Positions 17,925 through 28,330 of a stretch of DNA of 64,000 bases are shown here, one piece after another. The DNA comes from Allobacillus salarius (GTDB lineage Bacteria > Bacillota > Bacilli > Bacillales > Alkalibacillaceae). The stretch is from contig NZ_VMHE01000001.1 in NCBI RefSeq assembly GCF_007559425.1, forward strand, positions 62,001 to 126,000, read 5' to 3'. Each line of letters begins with the position of its first letter. Position 1 is the first letter of the stretch. The notes under the pieces were generated by a model, which made no database searches, had not been told where the DNA came from, and saw nothing but the letters and a program-made list of their open reading frames with translations. The position numbers and the translations under genes are program-made.

Positions 17925-18950
17925 TTAATTAAAATCTACCGAGAGAGCATTCAGTTCATTCGTTTTTCCTCGTTGCATTAAATCATCAACAACTTGACGT
18001 GGATCTTTACCTTCAAATAGCAACTCATAAATACCACTTGTAATCGGCATTTCTACTGCTTCGATTTCTGCTAATTGATGTACAGCCTTTGTCGTACGTA
18101 CACCTTCGACGACCATTCCCATCTTATCAAGCACATCGGATAATTCATATCCTTCACCTAACATAAATCCTGCTCGATAATTACGACTATGCTGGCTTGT
18201 ACATGTGACAATAAGATCGCCAATGCCAGTTAGTCCTGCAAACGTTAAAGGAGTGGCACCTAGCTTGACGCCTAGCTTTGCCATTTCAGCTAAGCCTCTC
18301 GTCATTAATGCCGCTTTAGCATTATCTCCATAACCAAGTCCATCTGATATACCAGCACCGAGTGCGATAATATTTTTAAGTGCTCCACCGATCTCAACGC
18401 CGATAAAATCTTCGTTTGTATAAACCCGAAATACATTATTCATAAATAAATCTTGAGCTTTTTCGGCTTCTGTTGACTTTAACGAAGAAACAGTCACTGT
18501 AGTCGGTTGTTGCAAGGCTACTTCTTCTGCATGGCTAGGCCCTGATAAAACAACTACTTTTTCACCAAGTTGTTCTCCTAACTCTTCAGTCATCATTTCT
18601 GAAATCCGTTTATGTGTTTCCGGTTCAATACCTTTCGACGCATGCATAAGAACTTGATCACTTGTCAAATACTGTTTTGCTTGCTTAATGACATCTCGGA
18701 TTGCTTTTGTTGGAACGACAACTAAAACAGCTTCAGAACTTTCCAATGCTTGTTTTAAATCATGATAACCAGTAATTTTATCCGGCAGTTCAATGCCTGG
18801 TAAATATTTGTCATTTGTATGTTGATTGTTGATCTCATCTGCTTGTTCTTTTCGGTGTGACCATAATCGAACATCATGTCCGTTATGAGCCAATACCATG
18901 GCTAATGCCGTTCCCCAGCTTCCAGCACCGAGTACCGTAACCTTTTTCAT
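17925..18950 (-). CDS. gpsA: Glycerol-3-phosphate dehydrogenase [NAD(P)+]
   Basis: A 341-residue enzyme reducing dihydroxyacetone phosphate to sn-glycerol-3-phosphate for phospholipid synthesis. The N-terminal dinucleotide fold shows GAGSWGTALA. The C-terminal helical domain has GGALKNIIALGAG with the catalytic lysine. It follows der by 16 bases, as in B. subtilis, and its product feeds PlsC encoded a few kilobases away. Confidence 0.97.
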   Translation of the reverse strand: MKKVTVLGAGSWGTALAMVLAHNGHDVRLWSHRKEQADEINNQHTNDKYLPGIELPDKITGYHDLKQALESSEAVLVVVPTKAIRDVIKQAKQYLTSDQVLMHASKGIEPETHKRISEMMTEELGEQLGEKVVVLSGPSHAEEVALQQPTTVTVSSLKSTEAEKAQDLFMNNVFRVYTNEDFIGVEIGGALKNIIALGAGISDGLGYGDNAKAALMTRGLAEMAKLGVKLGATPLTFAGLTGIGDLIVTCTSQHSRNYRAGFMLGEGYELSDVLDKMGMVVEGVRTTKAVHQLAEIEAVEMPITSGIYELLFEGKDPRQVVDDLMQRGKTNELNALSVDFN

Positions 18951-18966
18951 TCTTCCACCTCATCAA

Positions 18967-20277
18967 TTAATTTCTTCTTCTGGCATAAATATTGACGGGC
19001 GTACCCTCAAAACCAAAAGCTTCTCGTATACGATTTTCCAAGAAACGTTCATATGTGAAATGCATCAATTGTGGGTCATTAACAAAAACGACAAATGTTG
19101 GCGGTTTTGCGGCCACTTGAGTGGTATATAGGATTTTTAGTTTTTGCCCTTTAATCGAAGGCGTCGGATTGACGGCTAAAGCATCTTCAATCACTTCATT
19201 TAATACGTTCGTCTTCACTCGTTTAGCGTGATTTTCGCCAGCCATGACGATCGTTGGCAATAAAGTGTGTAGTCTTTTCTTTGTTTTCGCTGATAAAAAC
19301 ACGATTGGTGCATAACTTAAAAATTGGAACTGCTTTCTGATTTCTTGTTCAAATTTGTTCATCGCATCTTGACTGCTCTCAACAGTATCCCATTTGTTAA
19401 CGACAATAATAATTGCACGTCCCGCATCATGTGCGTAACCAGCAATTTTCTTGTCTTGTTCTCGTATTCCTGTGTCAGCATCAATTAAAATGAGAGCGAC
19501 ATCTGAACGTTCGATTGCCTTCATGGCCCTCAGTACGCTATATTTTTCTGTCGATTCATATACTTTACCTCTTTTACGCATCCCTGCTGTATCGATGATT
19601 GTAAAATCTCTACCTTCTCTCGTAAAAGAAGTATCTACAGCATCTTTTGTTGTACCTTCAACATCGCTGACGATGACACGATCAACGCCTAGTATGGCAT
19701 TTACAAGAGAGGATTTACCGACATTCGGTCTTCCGATTAAAGAGAAATAGATTCTGTCTTCATCTTCAATCTCATTGCTGCGGTCAGGAAAATGCTTGAC
19801 AACCTCATCCAACAGATCACCTAATCCTAATCCGTGTGTACCGGAAATCGGAAACGGTTGTCCAAAACCTAACGCATAATATTCATAAATTAAATGTTGC
19901 ATTTCATAGCTATCAACTTTGTTGATGGCAAGTACAACCGGTTTGTTGGATCGGTATAAAATCTTTGCTACCTCTTCATCTGCACTCGTGATGCCTTCTC
20001 GACCATTGACCAAAAAGACAATAACGTCTGCTTCATGAATTGCAATTTCAGCTTGCTCTCTAACTTGTACAAGCAGTGGCTCATCACTTAAATCAATTCC
20101 GCCTGTATCAATAATATTGAATTCTGTATTTAACCATTCTGCTTTTGCGTAGATGCGGTCCCGAGTTACACCAGGTGTGTCCTCGACAATCGAAATCCGT
20201 TCACCAACTAAACGATTGAAGATAGTTGATTTACCGACGTTCGGTCTACCTACGATAGCAACAGTCGATTTTCTCAT
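18967..20277 (-). CDS. der: Ribosome biogenesis GTPase Der
   Basis: A 436-residue tandem GTPase (EngA/YphC) required for 50S subunit maturation. Two full G domains are visible: GRPNVGKST near the N-terminus and GRPNVGKSS after about residue 180, each with its own DTxG and NKxD boxes, followed by a KH-like C-terminal domain. The start is taken at MRKSTV (20277), matching the usual length; an ATG two codons earlier is possible. Confidence 0.97.
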   Translation of the reverse strand: MRKSTVAIVGRPNVGKSTIFNRLVGERISIVEDTPGVTRDRIYAKAEWLNTEFNIIDTGGIDLSDEPLLVQVREQAEIAIHEADVIVFLVNGREGITSADEEVAKILYRSNKPVVLAINKVDSYEMQHLIYEYYALGFGQPFPISGTHGLGLGDLLDEVVKHFPDRSNEIEDEDRIYFSLIGRPNVGKSSLVNAILGVDRVIVSDVEGTTKDAVDTSFTREGRDFTIIDTAGMRKRGKVYESTEKYSVLRAMKAIERSDVALILIDADTGIREQDKKIAGYAHDAGRAIIIVVNKWDTVESSQDAMNKFEQEIRKQFQFLSYAPIVFLSAKTKKRLHTLLPTIVMAGENHAKRVKTNVLNEVIEDALAVNPTPSIKGQKLKILYTTQVAAKPPTFVVFVNDPQLMHFTYERFLENRIREAFGFEGTPVNIYARRRN

Positions 20278-20376
20278 AATCATTCATTCCTAACAACATA
20301 AGTAAATTTTTTAATCACATTCTGTTAAATAAATAATAACTTTTAGCATTGTATTTCATTATAGAATTAATCGGAT

Positions 20377-20567
20377 AAAAAAGCTGGGACAAAAATTCCT
20401 TTATATCAGAAAGTACCGAGTGACAGCATATAACGATCTATATTCCCAGAAACGTAGCAATTTTAATTAATGCACGTTCTCTTATTCGGAAAATTTCACG
20501 TATATAGTAATACTATCATACTCCGCTTCTTCTGATTAATAAATGTTTGTTAAGTCCCAGCCTCTTC
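20377..20567. repeat. Diverged intergenic repeat bounded by GCTGGGAC inverted ends
   Basis: In the 330-base gap between der and the S1-like gene, GCTGGGAC at about 20382 and GTCCCAGC at about 20556 face each other as an inverted pair 190 bases apart. On the minus strand the left end is followed by TTTTTT and might terminate the S1-like transcript. The interior holds a GCGGAGTAT stretch resembling the end of the better repeat at 46.1 kb. There is no reading frame, and the fni/yphA genes found here in B. subtilis are missing. Confidence 0.5.
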
Positions 20568-20611
20568 CATTCATTTTATTGTAATGTTACTTATCAAAAA
20601 CTAGAGATTTC

Positions 20612-21751
20612 TTAGTCTCTCATCTTTTTAAGTTTGTCCCCAACAAGGTCACCAAGTTGGAACGTATGGTCATCTTGATCTTTCTGGTATTTTTGATATT
20701 CAGAACGATCTTGATCTTCTTCAATTTCACGAATACTTAAAGAGATTCGTTTCTTTTCGCCATTTACTTCAAGTACCTTCGCTTTTACTTTCTGGCCTTG
20801 CTCAAGCACTTCTTCTGGTCTACCAATATGTTCTTTCGAAATCTGAGAAATATGCACAAGTCCTTCTACACCCGGTAGCACTTCTACGAAAGCACCAAAA
20901 TGAACGAGACGAACGACATTTCCTTCGACAATTTCACCAACGTTAATTTGGTCTTCAATTCGATCCCATGGACCTGGAAGTGTTTCTTTCACTGAAAGAC
21001 CGATTCGTTCATTGTCACGATCAACAGAAATGACTTTTACTTTCAATTGGTCTCCTTCGCTAACGACATCGCTCGGTTGGTCGATATGCTGATGGGATAA
21101 TTGTGAAATATGAACCAATCCATCCATTCCACCTAAGTCAACGAAAACACCGAATGGAGCTAGTCGTTGTACTTTTCCTTCAACGATATCACCAATTTCG
21201 AGTTCTTGTAGTAACTCTTGTTTTTTCGCTTGCAGTTCTTCTTCAGCTACAGCTTTATGGGAAACGATGATGCGGTTTTTTTCCTCATTCATTTCGATGA
21301 TTTTTACAGATAAAGTTTTTCCTTTGTACGCACTTAAATCTTCAACATAGTGCGTTTCTACATGAGAAGCTGGCATAAATGCACTTAATCCAGCATTCAC
21401 GACTAAGCCGCCATTGACTGATTCAATTACTTCTACGTCGAAAACCTCTTCTTTTTCGAATCGTTCAGTCAATTTTTGAAACGCCGTTTCGCGGTCTTTC
21501 ATCTTTTTGGAAAGAATAATTGTATCTTCTTCTACTTTTTTGACGACAACACTTACTTCTTCCCCTTCAGATAACACTTCGCTTGTATGATCCACGTGCA
21601 AATGTGAAAGTTCAGAAATAGGGATGACACCATCAAATTTTGTTCCTGTATCTACAACTACTTGTTTCTCCTCTAATTTCAATACAGTTACATTCAATTC
21701 ATCTCCAACATTCAACACATTTACTTCATGGTCCTCATGATTCTCTACCAT
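20612..21751 (-). CDS. ypfD: Ribosomal protein S1-like RNA-binding protein
   Basis: A 379-residue protein with four S1 (OB-fold) RNA-binding domains in tandem; the third and fourth contain the repeated APFGVFVDLGG / GAFVEVLPG-type cores and VHISQ motifs. This is the Bacillus YpfD protein, annotated as 30S S1 homologue, but in Firmicutes it is not a firm part of the ribosome. The ATG at 21751 has AAGGAGG eight bases upstream; an in-frame ATG 12 codons earlier lacks a site. Confidence 0.93.
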   Translation of the reverse strand: MVENHEDHEVNVLNVGDELNVTVLKLEEKQVVVDTGTKFDGVIPISELSHLHVDHTSEVLSEGEEVSVVVKKVEEDTIILSKKMKDRETAFQKLTERFEKEEVFDVEVIESVNGGLVVNAGLSAFMPASHVETHYVEDLSAYKGKTLSVKIIEMNEEKNRIIVSHKAVAEEELQAKKQELLQELEIGDIVEGKVQRLAPFGVFVDLGGMDGLVHISQLSHQHIDQPSDVVSEGDQLKVKVISVDRDNERIGLSVKETLPGPWDRIEDQINVGEIVEGNVVRLVHFGAFVEVLPGVEGLVHISQISKEHIGRPEEVLEQGQKVKAKVLEVNGEKKRISLSIREIEEDQDRSEYQKYQKDQDDHTFQLGDLVGDKLKKMRD

Positions 21752-21813
21752 GTCCAAATCCTCCTTCGTACCCAAACTCTTCTTCAATAAATTTAACTAA
21801 ATAAATCATAACA

Positions 21814-22395
21814 TCATTTTCTATATTCATCTAATAATCGCTTTATATTTTCCATAATTTCATCGGTGACTTCTTGAGCGGATGGTTTGTCTTTTTTCAA
21901 TGATTCGAACTGTATCGGTTTACCATAAATAACCGTCAATGGTTTAGAGCGTTCATATTTTCCGATGATTGCACAAGGGATGACTGTAGCATTAGACCGC
22001 ATAGCGAAAAAACCTGCACCAGCAAGGCCTTTTTTTACTTGACCCGTTTTACTCCTAGTTCCCTCTGGAAATAGTCCTAATACATTCCCTTCTTCCAGAA
22101 GTTTCAAACCTTTTCGTAAAGCATTCCGATCACGCATACCACGTTTAACCGGAAATGCATTTACATTTCTTAAAATAAACCCAATACCTTTTTTCTCAAA
22201 CAGCTCTTCTTTCGCCATAAAATGGATTGTTCTTGGCGAGGTAATGCCGACGGTAGGTGGGTCATAGTTTGAAATATGATTGGAACAAATAATTACAGGA
22301 CCATCCTTGGGTATGTTTTCTTTTCCAATGACTTTAATTTTAAATAACAATTTAAATAAGACAGAAACGAGAAATTTACCTAATGGATATAACAT
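21814..22395 (-). CDS. plsC: 1-acyl-sn-glycerol-3-phosphate acyltransferase
   Basis: A 193-residue PlsC-type acyltransferase making phosphatidic acid at the membrane. The catalytic NHISNYDP (HX4D form) and the FPEGTRS motif are both present, with a hydrophobic N-terminus. It overlaps the end of cmk by one base. In B. subtilis the plsC gene is elsewhere; the cmk-plsC-S1 order is common in other Bacillaceae. Confidence 0.94.
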   Translation of the reverse strand: MLYPLGKFLVSVLFKLLFKIKVIGKENIPKDGPVIICSNHISNYDPPTVGITSPRTIHFMAKEELFEKKGIGFILRNVNAFPVKRGMRDRNALRKGLKLLEEGNVLGLFPEGTRSKTGQVKKGLAGAGFFAMRSNATVIPCAIIGKYERSKPLTVIYGKPIQFESLKKDKPSAQEVTDEIMENIKRLLDEYRK

Positions 22396-23075
22396 TACGC
22401 TTTCCCTTCCTCATTTTCTTTTTGAATGACTATTGAAAGAATCTTGTCTTTCACTTCATCTATGCTCATAGAAGTAGTATCCAATTCTATGGCATCGTCC
22501 GCTTTTATTAATGGTGAAACTTCGCGTTCTGAATCCAATTGATCTCGTTTGCGAATTTCATCTTTGAGCGTTTCTAAGTCTGATTCAAATCCGTTTTCCA
22601 CATTCTCTTTATGGCGACGTTCTGCTCTTTCAATAACGGAAGCAATCAAAAAGATTTTTACTTCTGCATTTGGAAGAACGTGCGTACCTATATCTCTTCC
22701 ATCCATAACGACATTACCTTCTTCGGCTAATTGTTGTTGCATCGCAACCAATCTCTCACGAATTAAGCGATGTTTTGCAACAATTGAGACGTTATTGGTC
22801 ACGTCTTTATCTCGAATTTCCTTTGAAACATTGATTCCATTAACATACACTTCTTGCTGTCCATCTGTTCCGGCTTGGAATGTAATTGAAGTATCATTCG
22901 CCAATTCCACTAATTCATGTTCTTTTTCTAAGTTAACAGAAGCTTTTAACGCAGCTAATGTCATTGCGCGATACATGGCTCCTGTATCTATGTATAAATA
23001 ACCTAGCTCTTTTGCCAATAATTTGGCTACGGTGCTTTTTCCTGCTGCAGCAGGCCCATCAATTGCGATTCTCAT
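22395..23075 (-). CDS. cmk: Cytidylate kinase
   Basis: A 226-residue CMP/dCMP kinase. GPAAAGKST is the P-loop, DTGAMYRA the nucleotide-binding signature, and MDGRDIGT the conserved later motif. It overlaps the 3' end of the PilZ gene by 4 bases and is followed with a one-base overlap by plsC, so the three are probably co-transcribed. Confidence 0.97.
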   Translation of the reverse strand: MRIAIDGPAAAGKSTVAKLLAKELGYLYIDTGAMYRAMTLAALKASVNLEKEHELVELANDTSITFQAGTDGQQEVYVNGINVSKEIRDKDVTNNVSIVAKHRLIRERLVAMQQQLAEEGNVVMDGRDIGTHVLPNAEVKIFLIASVIERAERRHKENVENGFESDLETLKDEIRKRDQLDSEREVSPLIKADDAIELDTTSMSIDEVKDKILSIVIQKENEEGKA

Positions 23076-23761
23076 ATGCGTTTCCTCCTGGAATTTTGGT
23101 TATTACTTAATTTCCTTCGTTCTTCTAATTGTTTTTCGAAAATGAATTTAATAATTTTCTCCCGATTATTTGGTTGGATATCCGTAAAATTAATGGACAT
23201 GCGGGGTTCAGCATGCTGTTGATCCAAAAAGTTACGAACAACTTTCCCTGGACTTTCGATATATTCATATTTGTCAGAGCTAAAAGGTAGTACAATCATT
23301 AAGCGGACAGTTTCATCTGGTTTGAATCGGTCTTGTGAATCAGTCACTACCGCTAAACCACCGCCACTGATATCGACAGATCTTGTTATTAAAGGAGCTT
23401 TCTCTTCCTCTAAAGAGTATACTGCAACATCTAGTACATTTTCTACACGAACGTATTGTCTGCGTTGAATTTTTTTAATTTCTGTCGAATGAGGTATACG
23501 AATATAAAGAACAGGGATTTTTTTTATCTTTTTCCTACCTAAAATTTCTGAAGAAAATTTATAGACCACATTATTCGAACCAACGACTGATATATCCGTA
23601 AGTTGCCCATCGGCTACGTAAGTTGTTGTTCCCTTACGTTGGTGCGAAGGATATGTAAGATATAAATAATTTCGATCGAATTCCATAATTTTGCTTGTAT
23701 GTTGCTCTTTGTTACCACTTTGATCCATTTCTAACGTGACTCGCATACCTATTGTAAACAC
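23072..23761 (-). CDS. motI: PilZ-domain flagellar brake protein (YpfA/MotI-like)
   Basis: A 229-residue protein with an N-terminal YcgR-like domain and a C-terminal PilZ domain. The c-di-GMP site is visible as RRQYVR (RxxxR) and DISGGG (D/NxSxxG). In B. subtilis YpfA (MotI) binds c-di-GMP and acts on the MotA stator to slow swimming. A GTG start with GGTGAC just upstream is used. With cheR nearby, it supports a motile organism. Confidence 0.88.
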   Translation of the reverse strand: MFTIGMRVTLEMDQSGNKEQHTSKIMEFDRNYLYLTYPSHQRKGTTTYVADGQLTDISVVGSNNVVYKFSSEILGRKKIKKIPVLYIRIPHSTEIKKIQRRQYVRVENVLDVAVYSLEEEKAPLITRSVDISGGGLAVVTDSQDRFKPDETVRLMIVLPFSSDKYEYIESPGKVVRNFLDQQHAEPRMSINFTDIQPNNREKIIKFIFEKQLEERRKLSNNQNSRRKRI

Positions 23762-23850
23762 GTCACCATTCCCCTTCGTGAGTAGATATACTTATTATTA
23801 CAAAAAAAACGAAAAAGGAAAAGACATCTTTTGTCTTTCCCTTTTTCAAG

Positions 23851-25191
23851 TTAAGAGGATTCAAATATTTGCTCACTATTCTTCAAGCGTTCAACGCCTT
23901 CTTCAAACCCATCATCCGCATTAATATACACTTTGTAAGTTGAATCATTGGCTTGTCCAATGAATTCATAAGTCAATACTTCATCACCTAAATCATTTTT
24001 AATAACTGCCAACTTTGATACCTCGACTTCGAGTGCAGGATTGACTAACTCTTTCGCTTCTTCTTCTGTTAAGTTTTGTTCATAGTTAACGTCTCCTCTA
24101 GAATAATGGTTCACTAAATAATCTCGAGCTGATAATGCGGTGATTTCACCATTATCCAAAGCTACTTTTACTTGAATACGATCTGGCTGATAATAAACAT
24201 CATCATCCGTACGAACAAACGTATAGACTCCGATTTTTTCATATTGCATCGATTCTGTAGGTTCCATATTCTCAAAACCGAGACCTTTCAAATGTTCAGC
24301 TGCTTGATTCATTCCATCATGTAAACTAATTTCACGGTCTTGAACATCACGGTTTAGGATAAAGGAAACAACCTGACCACCTTGCTGCGTAACTTCTGCA
24401 TACCCTCGGTGTGTGTCATTTTCAAAGGAAAAATAGTAGACAGGAAGGTCTGTCCCTTCCATTGATTCCGACACATTTAGCTCTAGAGACTCATCTAAGT
24501 CAAAATGTTTGCGAATAAACTGACTGGCTTCTTCTTCTGTAATTGGTTCTCCTTCCAGCTTAAGCTCTTTCTCATCTTCTGCCGTCGCTGTCAATCCAAA
24601 CTGACTACCTGCTTCTATATAACTCTCTGCGTTTGTTTCAACAGTTTGAAACCCATCGATAATTGTATTATCACCAGGCTCATTCGTTGCTAGGGCCATT
24701 TCAACATCCATCCAACGCAATCCTTCATTCAAAACTTCATGTTGAACTCGTCTCAAGTCTCTTTTGACTTCATTTGATTGTTCATATAGTTCAGCCAAAT
24801 AATCTAATTCTTTCTGTTCTAGGGGATCATCATCAAGTTTACGTACGGCTACCCGATATGAATATTCACCGATATTATTTAAAAACTCCTGGGTTTTATT
24901 AAATGGCAACAGAGATAGTGGTAACATGCCTACATCACCATGTGCTTCTGAAGTGATTTTCCAAATATCAGCCATTTGCGGTGAAAGTCTTTCTGGCGTA
25001 TTCGTAGCCATAATGGTACTAATCTTATCATTCAATAAATCTATTCGATAAGTTAAATCATGAAATGCTCGTTGATATCCATTTTCTGCATGGACAAGAA
25101 CTGCATCCTTATCTTGGTGTTCTTGATAACCCCAAATGCCTATACCGACCAACAAAACGCTTAATATCCCGATTGTTATCCATCGAAACAA
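23851..25191 (-). CDS. ypeB: Germination protein YpeB
   Basis: A 446-residue protein with an N-terminal membrane anchor (about residues 5-21) and a large external part with PepSY-type domains in the C-terminal half. YpeB is needed to place and stabilise SleB in the spore inner membrane and cortex. The TTG start has GGAGGTG six bases upstream. It lies 16 bases after sleB, in the usual sleB-ypeB operon. Confidence 0.95.
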   Translation of the reverse strand: MFRWITIGILSVLLVGIGIWGYQEHQDKDAVLVHAENGYQRAFHDLTYRIDLLNDKISTIMATNTPERLSPQMADIWKITSEAHGDVGMLPLSLLPFNKTQEFLNNIGEYSYRVAVRKLDDDPLEQKELDYLAELYEQSNEVKRDLRRVQHEVLNEGLRWMDVEMALATNEPGDNTIIDGFQTVETNAESYIEAGSQFGLTATAEDEKELKLEGEPITEEEASQFIRKHFDLDESLELNVSESMEGTDLPVYYFSFENDTHRGYAEVTQQGGQVVSFILNRDVQDREISLHDGMNQAAEHLKGLGFENMEPTESMQYEKIGVYTFVRTDDDVYYQPDRIQVKVALDNGEITALSARDYLVNHYSRGDVNYEQNLTEEEAKELVNPALEVEVSKLAVIKNDLGDEVLTYEFIGQANDSTYKVYINADDGFEEGVERLKNSEQIFESS

Positions 25192-25207
25192 TATTCACAC
25201 CTCCATT

Positions 25208-26014
25208 TTAATTACAAAAAATATGTTTGCCGATTCGTTTAATCTGAGGTCTTCCCCAAATCCAATCAGAAGTTGCGGTATCTGGATTGAAATAATAAGT
25301 AGCTCCACCTGAAGGATCCCAACCATTAATGGCATCTAAAACAGCTTCTTTTGCAGTTTCATTCGGCTCCATATAAATTTGTCCGTCCGCGACTGCGGTA
25401 AAAGCTAAAGGTTCAAAAACGACTCCAGAAATCGTATCAGGAAATGTCGAGCTTTCAATTCTATTCAAAATGACAGCAGCAACAGCAACTTGACCCTCAT
25501 ATGGTTCCCCTCTTGCTTCACCATACACAGCTTGTGCCATAAGACGGATATCATTTTGTGAGAAACCTTTTGGTACGTTTACAGCGGTAGGCGTTGGAGT
25601 AGTAGATTCTTCGCCTGTCGTTTGTTGTTCGCCGCCTCGATCTTGACCACCATAATGTGTGAATTTCTTCCCTTTATTTAGTTGCTCTTGAACATAGTTT
25701 TGATCATATTCTGTTGCTCGTTCTAGAGCTTGTTTCGTCTTTTCTCCTACAAATCCATCAACTTTAATGCCGAATTCGTATTGAAAATTACGGGTTGCCC
25801 AATATGTGCGCCATCCAAAAACACCATCAATATCACCGTTATAAAAGCCGATGTACTGAAGTCTAGCTTGCAATTCGATGACATCTTCTCCAACAGCCCC
25901 TTGTTGTATGACTTGGTTGGTAAACGCTTCTGCAGGCTTGGAAGGTACCATAAAAGACATGCCTGCAACTACTAATAAAGGCAAAATCATTAACTTCAAC
26001 TTTTTTTGATTCAT
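25208..26014 (-). CDS. sleB: Spore cortex-lytic enzyme SleB
   Basis: A 268-residue lytic transglycosylase that breaks cortex peptidoglycan during germination. In order: a signal peptide (to about residue 30), a PG_binding_1 domain (about 35-100, LQYIGFYNGDIDGVFG), a linker of Gly, Glu and Thr, and the hydrolase_2 catalytic domain (about 150-268) with AVYGEARGEPYEGQ carrying the catalytic glutamate. The ATG has a strong GAGGAGG site. A sigma-F/G type promoter precedes it. Confidence 0.97.
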   Translation of the reverse strand: MNQKKLKLMILPLLVVAGMSFMVPSKPAEAFTNQVIQQGAVGEDVIELQARLQYIGFYNGDIDGVFGWRTYWATRNFQYEFGIKVDGFVGEKTKQALERATEYDQNYVQEQLNKGKKFTHYGGQDRGGEQQTTGEESTTPTPTAVNVPKGFSQNDIRLMAQAVYGEARGEPYEGQVAVAAVILNRIESSTFPDTISGVVFEPLAFTAVADGQIYMEPNETAKEAVLDAINGWDPSGGATYYFNPDTATSDWIWGRPQIKRIGKHIFCN

Positions 26015-26047
26015 CGATTAACCTCCTCGATTCATTGTGACTTTCCA

Positions 26048-26076
26048 TATTTTCCGCCTGAGTCTGAAATTTATGC
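26048..26076 (-). promoter_or_regulatory. Forespore (sigma-F/G type) promoter of sleB
   Basis: GCATA and GCGGAAAATA are 14 bases apart, near the sigma-F/G consensus (-35 GYATA, -10 GGNNANANTR with C for the second G). It lies about 34 bases before the sleB start and agrees with the known sigma-G control of sleB. Confidence 0.5.
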
Positions 26077-26085
26077 GATAGAAGC

Positions 26086-26132
26086 ACAAAAAACTGAGAA
26101 CCAGAGAAAAATATTCTCCAATTCTCAGTTTC
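26086..26132 (-). terminator. Terminator after ansA
   Basis: A long stem (AAACTGAGAA with TTCTCAGTTT) containing an inner GAGAA / TTCTC hairpin, ending in TTTTTTG on the minus strand. It separates the bdr-ansA unit from sleB. Confidence 0.82.
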
Positions 26133-26207
26133 TTCAACCAAGTTAGCTTAATCAATTTTAATATTGTTCAATTATAAAAGTTTTAGTTGTAAATGGTTCA
26201 AAGCTAG

Positions 26208-27161
26208 TTAAAAATACACGTTTTCTTTTGCGGCTAGTTGAACGCTTAGTCGCACCCGGGCTTTCTTACTATCAAAATCTCGACCTAAAACGACTTGCTC
26301 ATTATGTAAATTATGAGCACTTCCTGGATAGTCATATGTCGGATAGACAGAGCCTTCTTCTGAAGATGTCGTAATGACCACATATATGCCCTGTTCGATA
26401 CATCGTTTGATTGCCGGCATCATGGTAGGTGTGACTTGACCACGACCTACCCCTTCGATAATTATTCCTTTACTTCCTGCTTTTGCTAATGCATCTAACA
26501 CGACACCATCACTTTCAATATGGCACTTAACAATATCTACACGAGGCAAGGAACGATTAACTTGGTAATTTTCTCGGTTGATCGGCTTTTGAAATAAATA
26601 GACATCGTCATTATCAATAATTCCTAAATAACCAAATCCAAACGCATTAAACCCTTGAATATTACTTGCGTGTTCTTTTTTCACATAGCGTGCTGCAAAA
26701 ATTCGTTCATTGAACACGACAACAGTTCCGCAATTTCTCAAGTCTGGGTGACTGGCGGAATAGATTGCGTGACGTAAGTTAATATACACATCACTACCTA
26801 AATCAGCAATTGAACGTTGAGAGCCTGTCACGACAACTGGACGCTCATCAGCGATAGTCAAATCAAAGAAATACGCCGTCTCTTCCAATGTGTCTGTCCC
26901 ATGAGTGACAACCACTCCATCCACATTAGGATTTTCAAAGTGTTTTTCAATTCGATCTTTCAGTAAGATCCAGTCATCGCCAGTCAAGTGTATGCTAGGC
27001 TTTTGAATAGCTGAGTCAATTTCGACATCAATGCCTTTAGGTAAGTCACATAATTCTGCGAGTTCTTCGCCCGACATAGCACCCGAATCCAATTTCCCAC
27101 TCGATTCTTTCGGTTTGCTGGCAATTGTTCCTCCTGTAGTGATTAGTACGACTTTTTTCAA
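26208..27161 (-). CDS. ansA: Type I L-asparaginase
   Basis: A 317-residue asparaginase hydrolysing asparagine to aspartate and ammonia. Both active-site triads are visible: TTGGTIAS near the N-terminus and VTHGTDTLEET around residue 90. The TTG at 27161 has AGGTGG five bases upstream and gives the MKKVVLITTGG start usual for AnsA; the GTG nine bases before has no site. There is no signal peptide, so it is cytosolic. It is the second gene after bdr, with a gap of 18 bases. Confidence 0.93.
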   Translation of the reverse strand: MKKVVLITTGGTIASKPKESSGKLDSGAMSGEELAELCDLPKGIDVEIDSAIQKPSIHLTGDDWILLKDRIEKHFENPNVDGVVVTHGTDTLEETAYFFDLTIADERPVVVTGSQRSIADLGSDVYINLRHAIYSASHPDLRNCGTVVVFNERIFAARYVKKEHASNIQGFNAFGFGYLGIIDNDDVYLFQKPINRENYQVNRSLPRVDIVKCHIESDGVVLDALAKAGSKGIIIEGVGRGQVTPTMMPAIKRCIEQGIYVVITTSSEEGSVYPTYDYPGSAHNLHNEQVVLGRDFDSKKARVRLSVQLAAKENVYF

Positions 27162-27179
27162 ATGAACCACCTACCGTTC

Positions 27180-28160
27180 TTATTGCATATTTTTTTGCTG
27201 TATATTCTCAGCGATTAAACCGCCGTGATATCGACCGTTTTCAATAAAAATTTTATTATTGTTATACCCAGCAGCAACTACACCTGCAACATAGAGATTT
27301 TCGACATTTGTCTCCATCGTATTTGGGTTGTAAATCGGACAAGCAGATTGATCGAGCTCAATGCCGCTTTCTTTCAAGAATGGTTGATCTGGTTGATAGC
27401 CCGTCATAGCAAATACATAATCAGCTTCTACAGAGTGTTCCTCGCCATTCTTGACGTATACTACATGAGATTTCGTAATTTCTTTTGGAATAGAATTAAA
27501 ATGAATAAATGCTTTCTCATTTCTCATTAATGAATCAAATAATGGTAAAATCCATGGCTTAACACTTGCTGAATAATCTGAGCCTCGATAGAGTACCGTT
27601 ACTTCTGCACCTGCTTTTTCTAACTCTAGTGTTGCGTCTACTGCTGAATTTTTCCCACCAATGACGACAACTTTTTTGTTGAAAAAAGGATGTGCTTCTT
27701 TGAAATAATGGGAAACATGAGGTAAATGTTCACCTTTAATTCCCATGTAATTTGGCTGACCGTAATACCCAGTAGCCATCACCACAAATTCTGCTTGGTA
27801 AACTTTTTCTGTTCCCTTATGATCAACGGAATGCAACTGAAAACAATCCGTATTTTTTTGTACGTGTTGAACTTCTTCAAAGGTATTAATTCGTAACCCT
27901 GTTCGTTGAGCAACGGTTCGATAATAATTTAACGCTTCATTTCGCACCGGCTTTTGTCTCTCAGAAACAAAGGGAATTTGCCCGATCTCTAATCGTTCAC
28001 TTGAACTAAAGAACATTTGGTGTGTGGGATAATTATAAATCGCGTCCACTACACTTCCTTTATCGATGATTAGTGAGTCAATTCCAATATTTTTTAATTC
28101 AATGGCTGCTGACAGACCACATGGGCCCGCGCCAATTATAATGACTTTTTCCTTTTCCAT
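27180..28160 (-). CDS. bdr: Bacillithiol disulfide reductase (YpdA)
   Basis: A 326-residue flavoprotein reductase that reduces bacillithiol disulfide with NADPH. The FAD motif GAGPCGLSAA is at the N-terminus and the NADPH motif VVIGGKNSAVDATLEL in the middle. The start is ATG 28160 with AGGAGTG nine bases upstream; an earlier in-frame start has no site. Position beside gudB matches B. subtilis ypdA. Confidence 0.92.
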   Translation of the reverse strand: MEKEKVIIIGAGPCGLSAAIELKNIGIDSLIIDKGSVVDAIYNYPTHQMFFSSSERLEIGQIPFVSERQKPVRNEALNYYRTVAQRTGLRINTFEEVQHVQKNTDCFQLHSVDHKGTEKVYQAEFVVMATGYYGQPNYMGIKGEHLPHVSHYFKEAHPFFNKKVVVIGGKNSAVDATLELEKAGAEVTVLYRGSDYSASVKPWILPLFDSLMRNEKAFIHFNSIPKEITKSHVVYVKNGEEHSVEADYVFAMTGYQPDQPFLKESGIELDQSACPIYNPNTMETNVENLYVAGVVAAGYNNNKIFIENGRYHGGLIAENIQQKNMQ

Positions 28161-28283
28161 CCTTATACACTCCTGTTTGTTAAAAACCAACTATACATAT
28201 ATGTGATTAAAAATTCCTACCAAATTAATGATAGGAGAAGATGTGCATATAATCAATGAATTAACTGTTATTTATAAAGACAA

Positions 28284-28317
28284 TAAAAAGCCAATGAACA
28301 TATACCATCCATTGGCG
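28284..28317 (-). terminator. Terminator after gudB
   Basis: The perfect 7-bp stem GCCAATG / CATTGGC with a 13-base loop followed by TTTTTATT on the minus strand, just after the gudB stop. Confidence 0.8.
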
Positions 28318-28330
28318 ATTAAATAAAGTA

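Noticed and set aside
20284..20611. Possible fni/yphA remnants
   Set aside because: Stop codons are dense in all frames and no isomerase motif is seen.
25747..26141. Minus-strand frames overlapping the sleB start
   Set aside because: Off-frame to sleB and its leader; the sleB signal peptide and ribosome site define the true frame.
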